A stretch of 64,000 bases of DNA from Agromyces sp. Soil535 (lineage in GTDB: Bacteria; Actinomycetota; Actinomycetes; Actinomycetales; Microbacteriaceae). Shown piece by piece: positions 9,354-18,115 of the stretch. Made by a program: the position numbers and the translations under genes. The stretch is taken from the NCBI RefSeq assembly GCF_001428255.1, contig NZ_LMRW01000028.1:62001-126000 (forward strand), in the 5' to 3' direction. The notes under the pieces were generated by a model. It was not told where the DNA came from. It did no database searches and worked only from the letters and a program-made list of their open reading frames with translations. How positions within the stretch are numbered: the stretch's first letter is position 1; every line of letters begins with the position of its first letter.

Positions 9354-10903
9354 TCAGGGGGCTGCCAGGCCCAGGTCGTGGGCGATGACCGTGAACGCAT
9401 TGCGTCCTGAGCCCATGGAGACCCCCGGGCCGGGGTGGGTGCCGGAGTCGCAGAGGTACACGTTCGGGATGGACGTGCGGTAGCCCGACAGTGCGGCGGT
9501 GGGCCGCATGGCGCCCATCTGGTAGGGCAGCATGGCGCCGTGGGAGATGGTGCCGCGCACGGCGCTGGAGAGCTGGCGCTCCTGGTCGACGGGCGAGAAG
9601 ACCGTGCGCTGCAGGATTCGCGCCTTCAGGCCGGGAAGGTACTTCTCGTCGACCAGGTCGACGATGCGATCCGCGTAGTCCTCGCGTACGTCGTCCCAGC
9701 CTCGTCCTGTGATGCGACCCGCGGCATCGCCCGCGATGTCGTACGGCACGCCGAGGACGACGAGCTTCATCAGGGCACTGCCGGGCGGCGCCACGCTGGG
9801 ATCGATGGTCGAGTTGTTCCAGGCCACGATGAACGGCTCGACGGGCAGCATGCCCGCACGGCACTCGACGGACGCCTGGGCGATCGCGGTCAGTCCCGGA
9901 GGGGACAGATGCACCTGCGCCGCCCGTCCCACCGCCGGGCCGGCCGCGTACTCGACCGGGCCGTCCAAGCCAGGTGGATGGTCATCACGGCATCGCCCCA
10001 TTCGATGTCGCGCACCTCCGCCGCTTCGATCTCCCCGGCGACGCCCTCGCCGAGGAGGCGGTCGACGAGTTGCGCCGGGTCCGTCGCCGAGACGACCAGC
10101 CGAGTCACGGCGATCACCTCGCCGCCTTCGAGCCGCACCCCACGGGCCGTGCCGTCGCTCACCTCGATCGTCTCGACCCGGCTGCCGGTGCGGACCTGCC
10201 CGCCGTGGGCGGCGAGGTCGGCCGCCAGTGCGAGGGAGACCCCGTTCATGCCGCCGCGCACCAGGTGGTTGCCCTCGGCCTGCAGCACGGCGCCGAAGAG
10301 CCACGCGATCTCGGCCCCACCGGCGTCGTCGGGCGCTGAGCCGACGAACGCCGCGAAACCGCCGAAGAGCGATCGCACTTCCTCGCTCTCGAATGTCGCG
10401 TCGGCCCAGGAGCGGACGCTCTGCAGGCTCAAGCGGACCTGCTCAGCAGGTGCCTCGGCGCGGGGCTGAGGCGGCGAGAAGAAGCCGTCGATGAATGCCG
10501 CCCGACCTGCGCGATAGCGCTCGATGAGCGAGCGGAAGGCCGCAGCATCCGCCTGCGAACACCGCGCGATGTCGGACACGGCCAGGTCGAGGTCACGAGA
10601 CACGACGATCGCACGACCATCGGGGAAGGCATGGGCGTACACGTGCTCCGGCGCGACGAGCTCGAGGCCGTGGTGCGCCAGGTCGAGCTCGGCCGGGACC
10701 GGTGAGAGGTTGGCCAGCTGGTAGCCACTGGCGTGCACGTCCGACCGGAAGCCCGGCAGGGTCAACTCCTCGGTCAGCGTCATGCCGCCGAGCCGCTCGT
10801 ACGCTTCGAGCACCAGTACGCGCAGCCCGGCTCGTGCGAGGTAGCAGGCACAGGCCAGTCCATTCTGGCCGGCTCCGATCACGATGGCATCCGGGTCGTC
10901 CAT
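9354..10903 (-). pseudogene. FAD-dependent phytoene-dehydrogenase-like oxidoreductase, frameshifted
   Basis: Reading from the ATG at 10903, the first frame gives the dinucleotide fold motif GAGQNGLACA and a standard oxidoreductase up to about base 9975. It then turns into nonsense and stops at 9890. A second frame continues the family smoothly from about base 9967 (LDGPVEYAAGP) to the stop at 9354, including the C-terminal GTHPGPGVSMGSGRNA segment. Joined, they give about 516 residues, the normal length. One missing base around 9966-9969, beside a short A run on the plus strand, explains it. It is either a true pseudogene or a sequencing error. The substrate is unknown. Confidence 0.8.
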
Positions 10904-10963
10904 TTCGCGGTCCCAATCTGTTCGTTCAATCCCTCGGCCCCGGTCTGGACATGAAGCGGGTCG

Positions 10964-11554
10964 TCAGTGCGGGAACACCTCGGGAAGCGCGCGGAGGTAC
11001 GCCTCCTCGTCGAAGTCCGCCGCGATCTCGCGCTGGATCATGAAGCCGGGCACGGCACCGAGGAGAACGGGGCCGACCCGCGTCGCCCACTCCTCGGGGT
11101 CGCCGTCGACACGACCGGGCTCGGCCGACGCCCACTCGACCAGTCGCAGGCGCACGGTCTCCCTGACGCGCGCGAGCACGGCCTGCACGAGCCCGCGCAT
11201 CTCGGAGTCGACGGCGGCCTCGGCCCACAGCTGCACGATCACGTGGCCGAAGGGCTCACGACGCATGCCGTCGATGAGGGTGGCCATCACCCGTCCGGGC
11301 GTGAGCGGCTCGCCGTGCGCGCGCTGTTCGTCGAGTTCACCCCGGCGCGCCTCCAGCACGCGACCGGCGACGGCGGCGAAGAGCTCCTGCTTGCCTGCGA
11401 AGTAGCCGTAGATCGCGCCGGCCGACAGGCCGGACTCCTCGATGACGTCGGCCATCGCCGTGCGCTGGTAGCCCTTCGCGGCGAAGCAGCGCAGCGCCGC
11501 CTCGATGATCTCGTCGCGGCGGGCCGCGCGGTGGGCTTCGGTCACCTTGGGCAT
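10964..11554 (-). CDS. TetR-family transcriptional repressor
   Basis: The 196-residue protein has a TetR helix-turn-helix at about residues 15-60, ending in GAIYGYFAGKQEL, and a ligand-binding C-terminal half. The ATG at 11554 follows GGAGGTGCA. A longer in-frame start runs back into the opposite gene and is rejected. It diverges from the membrane protein at 11649, with two matching operator-like sites between them. It probably represses itself and that gene. The inducer is unknown. Confidence 0.9.
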   Translation of the reverse strand: MPKVTEAHRAARRDEIIEAALRCFAAKGYQRTAMADVIEESGLSAGAIYGYFAGKQELFAAVAGRVLEARRGELDEQRAHGEPLTPGRVMATLIDGMRREPFGHVIVQLWAEAAVDSEMRGLVQAVLARVRETVRLRLVEWASAEPGRVDGDPEEWATRVGPVLLGAVPGFMIQREIAADFDEEAYLRALPEVFPH

Positions 11555-11568
11555 TGCACCTCCAAAAA

Positions 11569-11634
11569 AACGAACGCTCGTTCCTTGACAAGGATAGGCG
11601 ATCGGCGCAATCCTATAAAGAACGAACATTCGCT
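11569..11634. promoter_or_regulatory. Divergent promoter with two TetR operator-like sites
   Basis: Sites at 11569-11582 (AACGAACGCTCGTT) and 11621-11634 (AACGAACATTCGCT) are variants of the perfect palindrome AACGAACGTTCGTT. TTGACA at 11585-11590 could be a -35 element for the rightward gene, with a TATA-like -10 near 11613-11619. The sites would then flank the promoter. An additional 11-bp palindrome (CCTTGACAAGG, 11583-11593) covers the -35. The match is by eye. Confidence 0.65.
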
Positions 11635-11648
11635 TTCTTGGAGGAATC

Positions 11649-12764
11649 ATGGCCGCCCATCCGGATGCCACAACGGCACGCACCCCCATCGGAAAGGTGC
11701 TGGGCATCGCGCTCGCACTCGTGGGCGTCGTGGCCGTCATCGTGCTCGCCTTCGCGTGGCCGTCGGTGACCGCCGAGCCGAAGGACCTCCCCGTCGCGAT
11801 CGCCGGGCCCGCCGAGGCGATCTCGGCCGCGGAGCAGGCCGTCGACCAGCAGGCGCCCGGCGCCATCGCGTTCGTCGAGGTCGACGACCGCGAGGCGGCC
11901 GTCGAGGCGATCGAGACGCGCGAGGTCTACGGCGCCATCGTGCTCGGGCAGGCGCCCGAGGTGCTCACCTCGTCGGCCTCCAGCCTTCCAGTGTCGCAAC
12001 TCCTCACCGGCGTGGCCGCGTCGCTCGAGGAGGGCGTCAACGCGCAGGCCGCCGCCGCGGCGGAGGCCGCAGGCGCACCCGTCGCGCCGCCTCACATCGA
12101 GGTGCCCGCGACCGATGTCGTGCCGCTCGCCGAGAGCGATCCGCGCGGCACCGGGCTCACCGCCGCCCTCTTCCCGCTCGTGCTCGGCGGCATGCTCGGC
12201 GGCATCGCGATCTCCCTCGCCATCATCGGGGCGATGCGCCGCGTGATCGCGGTGGTGGTCTACTCGGCCGTCGGCGGGCTCCTGCTGGCCGGCATCCTGC
12301 AGGGCTGGTTCGGTGCGCTCCAGGGCGACTACTGGCTGAACGCTGCGGGCATCGCCCTCGCGCTCGCGGCGATCGCCGCCCCCATCACCGGGTTCGTCGC
12401 GCTCATGGGACGCGCCGGAATCGCGCTCGGTCCCGTCATCATGCTGCTCATCGCGAATCCCATCTCCGCGGCCGCGATCCCGAAGGAGTTCATCCTCGCC
12501 CCGTGGGGCGAGGTCGGCCAGTGGTTCCCACCGGGCGCGGCGGCGACCCTCATGAGAGAGCTGTCGTACTTCCCCGCTGCGGACACCACGTTCCCGTGGC
12601 TCGTGCTCACTGCGTGGGCGGCGGGCGGCATCCTGCTCTCGATCTTCGGGCACTTCCGCACGGCGGGCGGTGCCGAGCCCGACGCGGAGGCCGCCGCCCT
12701 CGACGGCGACCAGGCTCTCGACACCGAGCGGCCCGTCGACACCAAGGCGCGCGTCGTCACCTGA
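11649..12764 (+). CDS. Multi-spanning membrane protein, ABC-2/YhgE-like
   Basis: The 371-residue protein has one N-terminal helix, an extracytoplasmic domain of about 150 residues, then five or six helices and a charged cytoplasmic tail. This layout resembles YhgE/Pip and DUF3533 proteins, which belong to the ABC-2 permease clan. GGAGG precedes the ATG. Its divergent TetR partner suggests inducible export or envelope stress defence, but no ATPase gene is adjacent and the substrate is unknown. Confidence 0.7.
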   Translation: MAAHPDATTARTPIGKVLGIALALVGVVAVIVLAFAWPSVTAEPKDLPVAIAGPAEAISAAEQAVDQQAPGAIAFVEVDDREAAVEAIETREVYGAIVLGQAPEVLTSSASSLPVSQLLTGVAASLEEGVNAQAAAAAEAAGAPVAPPHIEVPATDVVPLAESDPRGTGLTAALFPLVLGGMLGGIAISLAIIGAMRRVIAVVVYSAVGGLLLAGILQGWFGALQGDYWLNAAGIALALAAIAAPITGFVALMGRAGIALGPVIMLLIANPISAAAIPKEFILAPWGEVGQWFPPGAAATLMRELSYFPAADTTFPWLVLTAWAAGGILLSIFGHFRTAGGAEPDAEAAALDGDQALDTERPVDTKARVVT

Positions 12765-12777
12765 GTGGCGGGAGGCG

Positions 12778-13251
12778 TCAGCGGCTCGGCGTGAGGCGCC
12801 GGGCCGCTCGTCGCATCATCGACCGCACCACTGCGGGATGGACGAGCGCGACGGGGGCGAAGTACAGCCGACCGCGCCATCCGTGCAACCGCACCGCTGT
12901 CGTCAGCCGCACGATGGCGCGTTCCGCGTCGACCCCGACGCCCGCCGCGAAGTCGAGGTGACGATCGGATGCCTCGACGAGCGCCTCGTCGCCCACCACG
13001 CGCTTCACCGCGAATGCGGTCCCGGGGTCGCCCGGTCGCACCCCGATGAGCGGCACGAGGAGCTGCCGGAGGCCGAACGCGAGCCGCACCCAGATCGGCG
13101 TCGACTCGATCGAGAAGATCGTGCGCGTCCAGAGGGCGGGGTCGGTGCTCGCGCCCTCGGGCAGCGGTACGCCGATCACGTCCAGGTGGTCGGGTCGGGG
13201 CACCTCGTCGAGCGCGAGGCTGCGGAACGCGGGTGCGTCGTCGGCGGGCAT
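12778..13251 (-). CDS. DUF2867-like small protein
   Basis: The 157-residue protein shows features I associate with DUF2867: a central DRHLDF segment, a following TAVRLHGWRGRLYF strand, and a basic C-terminal end. It has no signal peptide or clear membrane helix. It is convergent with the membrane protein at 11649, 13 bases away. Biochemical function is unknown. Confidence 0.65.
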   Translation of the reverse strand: MPADDAPAFRSLALDEVPRPDHLDVIGVPLPEGASTDPALWTRTIFSIESTPIWVRLAFGLRQLLVPLIGVRPGDPGTAFAVKRVVGDEALVEASDRHLDFAAGVGVDAERAIVRLTTAVRLHGWRGRLYFAPVALVHPAVVRSMMRRAARRLTPSR

Positions 13252-13295
13252 GCCCCGACCCTACGCGCCGCAGCGTCGGCGCGAGCGCAACGGGA

Positions 13296-13664
13296 TCAGC
13301 CGGCGAGCTGCTTGCGCCCGTGGAGGATGCCGCTGACGGCGGCCACGACGGCGAAGGCGACGGCCACGACGGGCTGTCCCATCATCCACCAGGCGATCGC
13401 CGCGGCGGAGAAGACCGCGATCTCCACGAGGGCCTGCCCGAACGGGTCGATGTGCACCACCGCCCTCGGCGAGTTGAAGAGCGCCCACAGCAGGATGGCG
13501 AGCGCCGGGGCGCCGAGGCCCACGAGCACGCCCGGCCACGGCAGCGGGAAGGCGACGAAGCCCCAGATGCCGAGGGTCACGAATGCGAACAGCTCCAGGA
13601 AGAAGCGGAGGATGTCGTTCGGCCCGACCTTCGGCCGCGGTTCGTTCTTGCTCGCGTTGCTCAC
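13296..13664 (-). CDS. YrdB/DUF2568-like small membrane protein
   Basis: The 122-residue protein has four predicted helices, with GIWGFVAFPLPWPGVL and the LWALFNSPRA segment resembling YrdB/DUF2568 proteins. I chose the GTG at 13664 because GGAG precedes it by a normal distance. The longer frame upstream runs into the region of the next gene. Function is unknown. Confidence 0.7.
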   Translation of the reverse strand: MSNASKNEPRPKVGPNDILRFFLELFAFVTLGIWGFVAFPLPWPGVLVGLGAPALAILLWALFNSPRAVVHIDPFGQALVEIAVFSAAAIAWWMMGQPVVAVAFAVVAAVSGILHGRKQLAG

Positions 13665-13717
13665 GGCACTCCAGCCTAGTTCGCCCCGGATCCGGCTCTG
13701 CACCGCCGGCGCCCAGG

Positions 13718-14590
13718 TCAGCGGAAGATGATGGTGCGGGCGCCGTCGAGCAGCACCCGCCGCTCCGCGTACCACTTCACCGCCTGCGAGAGGGTGCGGC
13801 TCTCCTCGTCCTGGCCGATCGCGACGAGCTCGGCGACCGATCGGGAGTGGTCGACGCGCACGACGTTCTGCTCGATGATCGGGCCCTCGTCGAGGTCGCT
13901 CGTGACGAAGTGCGCGGTGGCGCCGATGAGCTTCACGCCGCGGGCATGGGCCTGCCGGTAGGGATTCGCGCCCTTGAACCCCGGCAGGAAGGAGTGGTGG
14001 ATGTTGATGCAGCGTCCGGCGAGGGCGTCGCAGAGCTCGGGCGTGAGGATCTGCATGTACCGCGCGAGCACGACGAGCTCGATGTCATGCTCTTCGACCG
14101 CCTCGAGCACGCGCCGCTCGAACGCGGCCTTCGACGCGGCATCCGTGACCGCGAGCGAATCGAACGGCACGCCGTAGAAGTCGACCAGGTCGCGCAGGGT
14201 GCCGTGGTTGGAGAGCACCAGCGGGATCTCGACGGGCAACTGTCCGGCGTGCTGGCGGAACAGGAGGTCGTTCACGCAGTGACCTGCCGTCGACGCGAGC
14301 ACGAGCGTGCGCAACCGGCGGCCCACCTCGTCGAGGTGCCACGTCATGTCCCATCGCTCGACGACCGGCGCGAGGGCGGCCTCGAACTCCGCCCGGCCGG
14401 CAGGGGACTCCACCTGCACGCGCATGAAGAACCGCCCGGTGTCGAGGCTCGCGAACTGCTGGCTCTCGGTGATGTTTCCGCGCGCGGCGACGATCGCGCC
14501 GCTCACCGCGTGCACGATGCCGGGCCCGTCGGTGCACGAGAGCGTCACGACCCAGTGGTTCAGGTGGGCGGGTGCAGCATCCGTGGTCAT
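13718..14590 (-). CDS. purU: Formyltetrahydrofolate deformylase
   Basis: The 290-residue protein has an N-terminal ACT domain (about residues 10-90) and a formyltransferase-fold catalytic domain. The catalytic Asn-His pair lies in INIHHSFLPGFKGANPY and the Asp in DLDEGPI. It hydrolyses 10-formyl-THF to THF and formate, balancing the one-carbon pool. The start MTTDAAP is the first ATG that leaves the ACT domain intact. The related glyA and folD genes lie 20 kb away and are separately controlled. Confidence 0.93.
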   Translation of the reverse strand: MTTDAAPAHLNHWVVTLSCTDGPGIVHAVSGAIVAARGNITESQQFASLDTGRFFMRVQVESPAGRAEFEAALAPVVERWDMTWHLDEVGRRLRTLVLASTAGHCVNDLLFRQHAGQLPVEIPLVLSNHGTLRDLVDFYGVPFDSLAVTDAASKAAFERRVLEAVEEHDIELVVLARYMQILTPELCDALAGRCINIHHSFLPGFKGANPYRQAHARGVKLIGATAHFVTSDLDEGPIIEQNVVRVDHSRSVAELVAIGQDEESRTLSQAVKWYAERRVLLDGARTIIFR

Positions 14591-14726
14591 CCGCCCAGAG
14601 TAATGCGTCCGGTACACTGGTTCGTGGTCGGCGGACGACGCACGGCCCTGGGCGCGCACACGAGCGCGTAGTCGACCCGCGCGGTGAACGCACCCGCACG
14701 GGGAACGCCGTCGGAGAGACATCCCC

Positions 14727-15962
14727 GTGTCCGTCACCGAATCCGCGCGCGTGCGCGCACCCCGACTGCCCTGGCCCGGCCTCCTCATGCTGGCCGCGGG
14801 CGTCTTCCTGTCCATCACCATCGAGATGCTGCCGACCGGCCTGATGCCCGAGATGAGCGAGGGCCTCGGCGTCGCCGAGCCCTTCATCGGGCTGCTCATG
14901 TCGGTGTTCGCCTTCACGGTCGTCGTCACGTCGACGCCGCTCACGGCCCTCACCAGCCGGATGCCGCGGCACGGCCTGCTCGTTGCCGTGCTCGCCCTGC
15001 TCGGCCTCACGACGCTCGCCTCCGCGTTCGCGCCCGAGTACTGGATGCTCGTCGCCGTGCGCGTCGCCGGCGGCGTGGCGCACGGGCTCTTCTGGGCCAT
15101 CGTCGCCGCGTACGCGTCTCGGCTCGTGCCCGAGGGCCGGATCGGCCGCGCGGTGTCCGTGACGCTCGGCGGCGGCACCCTCGCCGTGGTCGCAGGCGTA
15201 CCGGCCACGACCGTGCTCGGCCAGCTCTTCGGCTGGCGGCCGGTCTTCGCGATCGTCGCGGGTCTGACGCTCGCCGGCGCGCTCGCGGTCTGGCGCTTCC
15301 TGCCGCCCGTGGCCGTCGAGGCCGGCGCGGCGGCCCGGTTCCGTCGCGGCGACGTCGCCCTCGGCCCGGTGCTCCTCGTCTGCGGCGTCACGGCCGCCAC
15401 GATGCTCGGCCAGTACGCGGTGTTCACGTACGTCGCGCCGCTGATCGTCGACGTCGTCGGCCTCGAGCCCGGCGCCGTCGGGCCGATGCTCCTCCTCTAC
15501 GGCATCACGGGCGCGATCGGCCTCTTGGTCGCGGGCTCACCGCTCGCCCGCCGGCCCGCCGCCGCGATGCTCGTGGCGATGGCGACGGCCGCGATCGCCC
15601 TGGTGGTGCTCGGGCTGGCGCCCGGTGCGGTGCCCTCGCTCGTGGCGTTCGCCGTGTGGGGGCTCGCCTTCGGCGCCATCCCGCCGCTGCTGTACACCCG
15701 GCTGCTGCAGGCGACGCCCGCACGGCAGCGCGATGCCGCGGGGGCGCTCTACACGACCGCGTTCAACATCGGCATCGGCGGCGGGGCGCTCGTCGGCGCG
15801 GTGCTCTTCGAGCGGATCGGGGTGCAGAGCCTGCCGTTCCTGTATGCCGCGATGCTCGCGGTGGTGGCGACGGTGCTCGTCGGAGATGCCGCGCGCCGCT
15901 CGCGTCAGTCCCGCTCGACCGTCGCCGTGGAGACGGGGCCGGTTCGGCCGTCGACGGCATAG
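14727..15962 (+). CDS. MFS exporter (DHA1/AraJ type)
   Basis: The 411-residue protein has twelve predicted helices and begins with the ITIEMLPTGLMP helix typical of AraJ-like drug or sugar efflux proteins. The GTG start has GGAGA about 10 bases ahead. The substrate cannot be predicted. Its 3' end overlaps the 3' end of the convergent sigma-fusion gene by 58 bases. Confidence 0.85.
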   Translation: MSVTESARVRAPRLPWPGLLMLAAGVFLSITIEMLPTGLMPEMSEGLGVAEPFIGLLMSVFAFTVVVTSTPLTALTSRMPRHGLLVAVLALLGLTTLASAFAPEYWMLVAVRVAGGVAHGLFWAIVAAYASRLVPEGRIGRAVSVTLGGGTLAVVAGVPATTVLGQLFGWRPVFAIVAGLTLAGALAVWRFLPPVAVEAGAAARFRRGDVALGPVLLVCGVTAATMLGQYAVFTYVAPLIVDVVGLEPGAVGPMLLLYGITGAIGLLVAGSPLARRPAAAMLVAMATAAIALVVLGLAPGAVPSLVAFAVWGLAFGAIPPLLYTRLLQATPARQRDAAGALYTTAFNIGIGGGALVGAVLFERIGVQSLPFLYAAMLAVVATVLVGDAARRSRQSRSTVAVETGPVRPSTA

Positions 15963-17797
15963 CGGACCTCGACGGTACTCCAGGACCCGATCTCGCCGAA
16001 GCCGATGTAGTGCGCCCATCCGCCGCCGTCGAGCGTCACTGGGGCCATCGGCGTCCCGTCGACCAAGACCTGCACGTCGGCCCACGGCACGCCGGAGAAC
16101 GTCGCGTGCCACACGAGGTAGCCGCTGCGCCGCAGGTCGAGGCACGGGCTCGTGAGCTCGACCACCACGGGCTCGCTCGCCGCCGAGGTGTTGCCCGCGA
16201 CATCCGTCTGCACGGCCGTGAGCCGGGTGACGCCCGCCGGGAGGCCGTCGGCGACGACACTCCACGCCCCGGCCGAGTCGGCGGTCGTGCTCCACGTGCG
16301 GCCGTCGTCGGCCGTCACGATGACGGATGCTCCCGGTTCGGATGTGCCCGTGAGCAGCGGGTCGACGAGTCCGCCCAACGTGTCGGCCGCGAACGTCGGC
16401 GGGATTGCCTCGTCGTCGATGGGTTCGGGTTCCGGTTCCGGCTCGGGCTCCGGTTCCGGCTCGGGAGTCGGCGTCGGCGTCGGCGTCGGCTTGGGCGAGG
16501 GGCCGGGCGCCGGGTTCCCGCGCGGAGTCGGCCGAGTGACATCCGCATCGGAGTCACCGCCGACCGACTCGTCGGCGGACGGCTCGTCGTCATCGCTCGG
16601 CGCGAGCGGAAGGGGAGGAACGGGCGTGGGGAGTACCGGGCCCGAGAGCCCGGGGAGCTTCGGCAGCGGGCTGTCGGCGCTGGACTCGGCCTGGGCCACG
16701 ACCGGCGCTGGCGCCTGGTCCGCGCTCGCAAGGGTCGGCACGACGACCATCGCCGTCACCGCGGCGGCGGCGAGCACGAGCGCTCCCACACCGGCGCCGA
16801 TCGCGAGGGCGCCGGTGCCGGCGCCTGCGCCAGCACCGGCCGCGGCGGTGGCGCCCGCCGCGGTGGACGCTCCGGCCACTGCGCTGCCGGCCGATCCCGC
16901 GCCTGCGGAACCCGCGCCCGCTGAGCCCGCGCCCGCAGAGCCCGCGCCGGCGAGGCCCTGACCGGCCAGCACGGTCGGGAGGCCCGCTGCGCCGAGCGCC
17001 ACGTCGACCGCCGGCGCGCCCTGCGAGAGCCAAGCCGAGTACGCGGTCGCGCCGCCGAGGCCCGCGGCGAGCGGCAGGAGCACGAGGGCCAGACGCGAGC
17101 CGACCTCGCGTGCCTCAGCGGCGACGATCGTGCAGCGCGCGCAGTCGTCGAGGTGCGCGTCGAGCCGCGCGGTGTCGCGACTGCGGAGCTTTCCGCGCGT
17201 GTAGACGCCGAGCCGGTCGATCGTCCAGCGGCATTCGGGCTCTTCGGCGTTGCGCAGGTGGGCCTGGATCCACGCCTGCCGGAGTCCCTCACGGGCACGG
17301 TACGCGAGCGCGGCCGTGGCATTCGCGCTCATGCCGACGAGCGGGGCGACCTGCGCGGGCTGCATGCCCTCGACCTCGGAGTACCAGAGCACCTCCTGCC
17401 AGCGGGTCGGCAGTGAGCGGAACGCCTGCGCGGTCGTCGACCGGTCGAGGGCGTCGAGCGTCGCGGATTCGGTCGTAGCCGGGTCCTCGAAGGACTCGAG
17501 CGTCTCGAGGTTCGTCTCGTGTCGGGCGCGGCCCCAGCTCGCGGCCGTGTTGCGCACGGTGGTGAACAGGTACGGCCGGAACGCGGCGGTGGGTCCGCGA
17601 CCGGCGAGGATCGCGTCGTAGATCCTCGTGAACGACTCGGCCACGAGGTCGTCTGGATCGAGGGAGCTGTAGGAGCGCGCCACGGTGCGCGCGGACGCCG
17701 AGTGGCGCTGCCAGAGCTCGCCGTAGGCAGCGCGATCACCTCGACGGGTGCGTTCGATGAGCACGGCATCGGACAGGTCGGTGCGCAGGGGTGGCAC
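15905..17797 (-). CDS. ECF-like sigma factor fused to zinc anti-sigma motif, membrane segments and Ig-like domain
   Basis: The 630-residue protein starts with sigma region 2 (about 10-90) and region 4 (about 115-180). A ZAS-type zinc motif follows: Cys189 and His215-x3-Cys219-x2-Cys222. Then come a hydrophobic segment (236-256), an Ala-Gly-Ser repeat region (280-327), a second helix (330-353), a Pro/Thr and Pro/Glu repeat stalk (about 370-460), and an Ig-like domain (about 465-548) with a further C-terminal region. It reads as a sigma factor tethered to the membrane with its own sensor. Sigma factors with such C-terminal extensions are known in Actinobacteria, so the plan has relatives. The GTG start has GGAGG at the right distance. 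Topology is uncertain because two helices would put the Ig part back inside. Confidence 0.85.
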   Translation of the reverse strand: MPPLRTDLSDAVLIERTRRGDRAAYGELWQRHSASARTVARSYSSLDPDDLVAESFTRIYDAILAGRGPTAAFRPYLFTTVRNTAASWGRARHETNLETLESFEDPATTESATLDALDRSTTAQAFRSLPTRWQEVLWYSEVEGMQPAQVAPLVGMSANATAALAYRAREGLRQAWIQAHLRNAEEPECRWTIDRLGVYTRGKLRSRDTARLDAHLDDCARCTIVAAEAREVGSRLALVLLPLAAGLGGATAYSAWLSQGAPAVDVALGAAGLPTVLAGQGLAGAGSAGAGSAGAGSAGAGSAGSAVAGASTAAGATAAAGAGAGAGTGALAIGAGVGALVLAAAAVTAMVVVPTLASADQAPAPVVAQAESSADSPLPKLPGLSGPVLPTPVPPLPLAPSDDDEPSADESVGGDSDADVTRPTPRGNPAPGPSPKPTPTPTPTPEPEPEPEPEPEPEPIDDEAIPPTFAADTLGGLVDPLLTGTSEPGASVIVTADDGRTWSTTADSAGAWSVVADGLPAGVTRLTAVQTDVAGNTSAASEPVVVELTSPCLDLRRSGYLVWHATFSGVPWADVQVLVDGTPMAPVTLDGGGWAHYIGFGEIGSWSTVEVRYAVDGRTGPVSTATVERD

Positions 17798-18115
17798 ATC
17801 GCCTCCAGGTTCGGGGTACGGGCGTCATGGAAGAGACGTGGAACCTGGGGGATCATGACGCGCGTCGCGGGGGTTAGCTCATTTCAGCAGACTTTCCGGC
17901 TTCGTGCGTCATGGAAGCGTCAGGTGCTCGTCTCTTCGGGTGAAGGCCCCTGCGGGGGCCGGACCGAACCGCCGCCGCATGCGACAAGGGCGCAAGGCGG
18001 AGCCGGCCATGCCGGCGTGAGGTGCCGCATCGGGGGGTCGATGCGCCACGTCGACCGGGCGGGGCTTCGGAGGCGATGGGGAACACGCCTCCGAGCCCCG
18101 CACGGGACGTGCATG
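17798..18115. other. 318-bp gap: promoter side of the sigma-fusion gene and 3' side of nagA
   Basis: GCGTCATGGAAG occurs twice in direct orientation, at 17822-17833 and 17906-17917, 84 bases apart and upstream of the sigma-fusion gene. A small hairpin lies at 17945-17960. A strong hairpin follows nagA and is listed separately. I see no coding frame or known RNA. Confidence 0.5.
18061..18099 (-). terminator. Hairpin terminator after nagA
   Basis: A 14-bp GC-rich stem with a single bulged base (18061-18075 with 18086-18099) and a 10-base loop stands 17 bases past the nagA stop. There is no T-run, which is common in high-GC Actinobacteria. Confidence 0.7.

Noticed and set aside
11555..11866. 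Longer N-terminus for the TetR protein (300 residues)
   Set aside because: The extra 104 residues lie opposite the start of the membrane protein gene and cover the operators. The ATG at 11554 has a good ribosome site and gives normal TetR length.
16152..16961. Low-complexity 269-residue plus-strand ORF (Gly-Ser and Ala-Pro repeats)
   Set aside because: It is the antisense of the repeat-rich stalk of the sigma-fusion protein.
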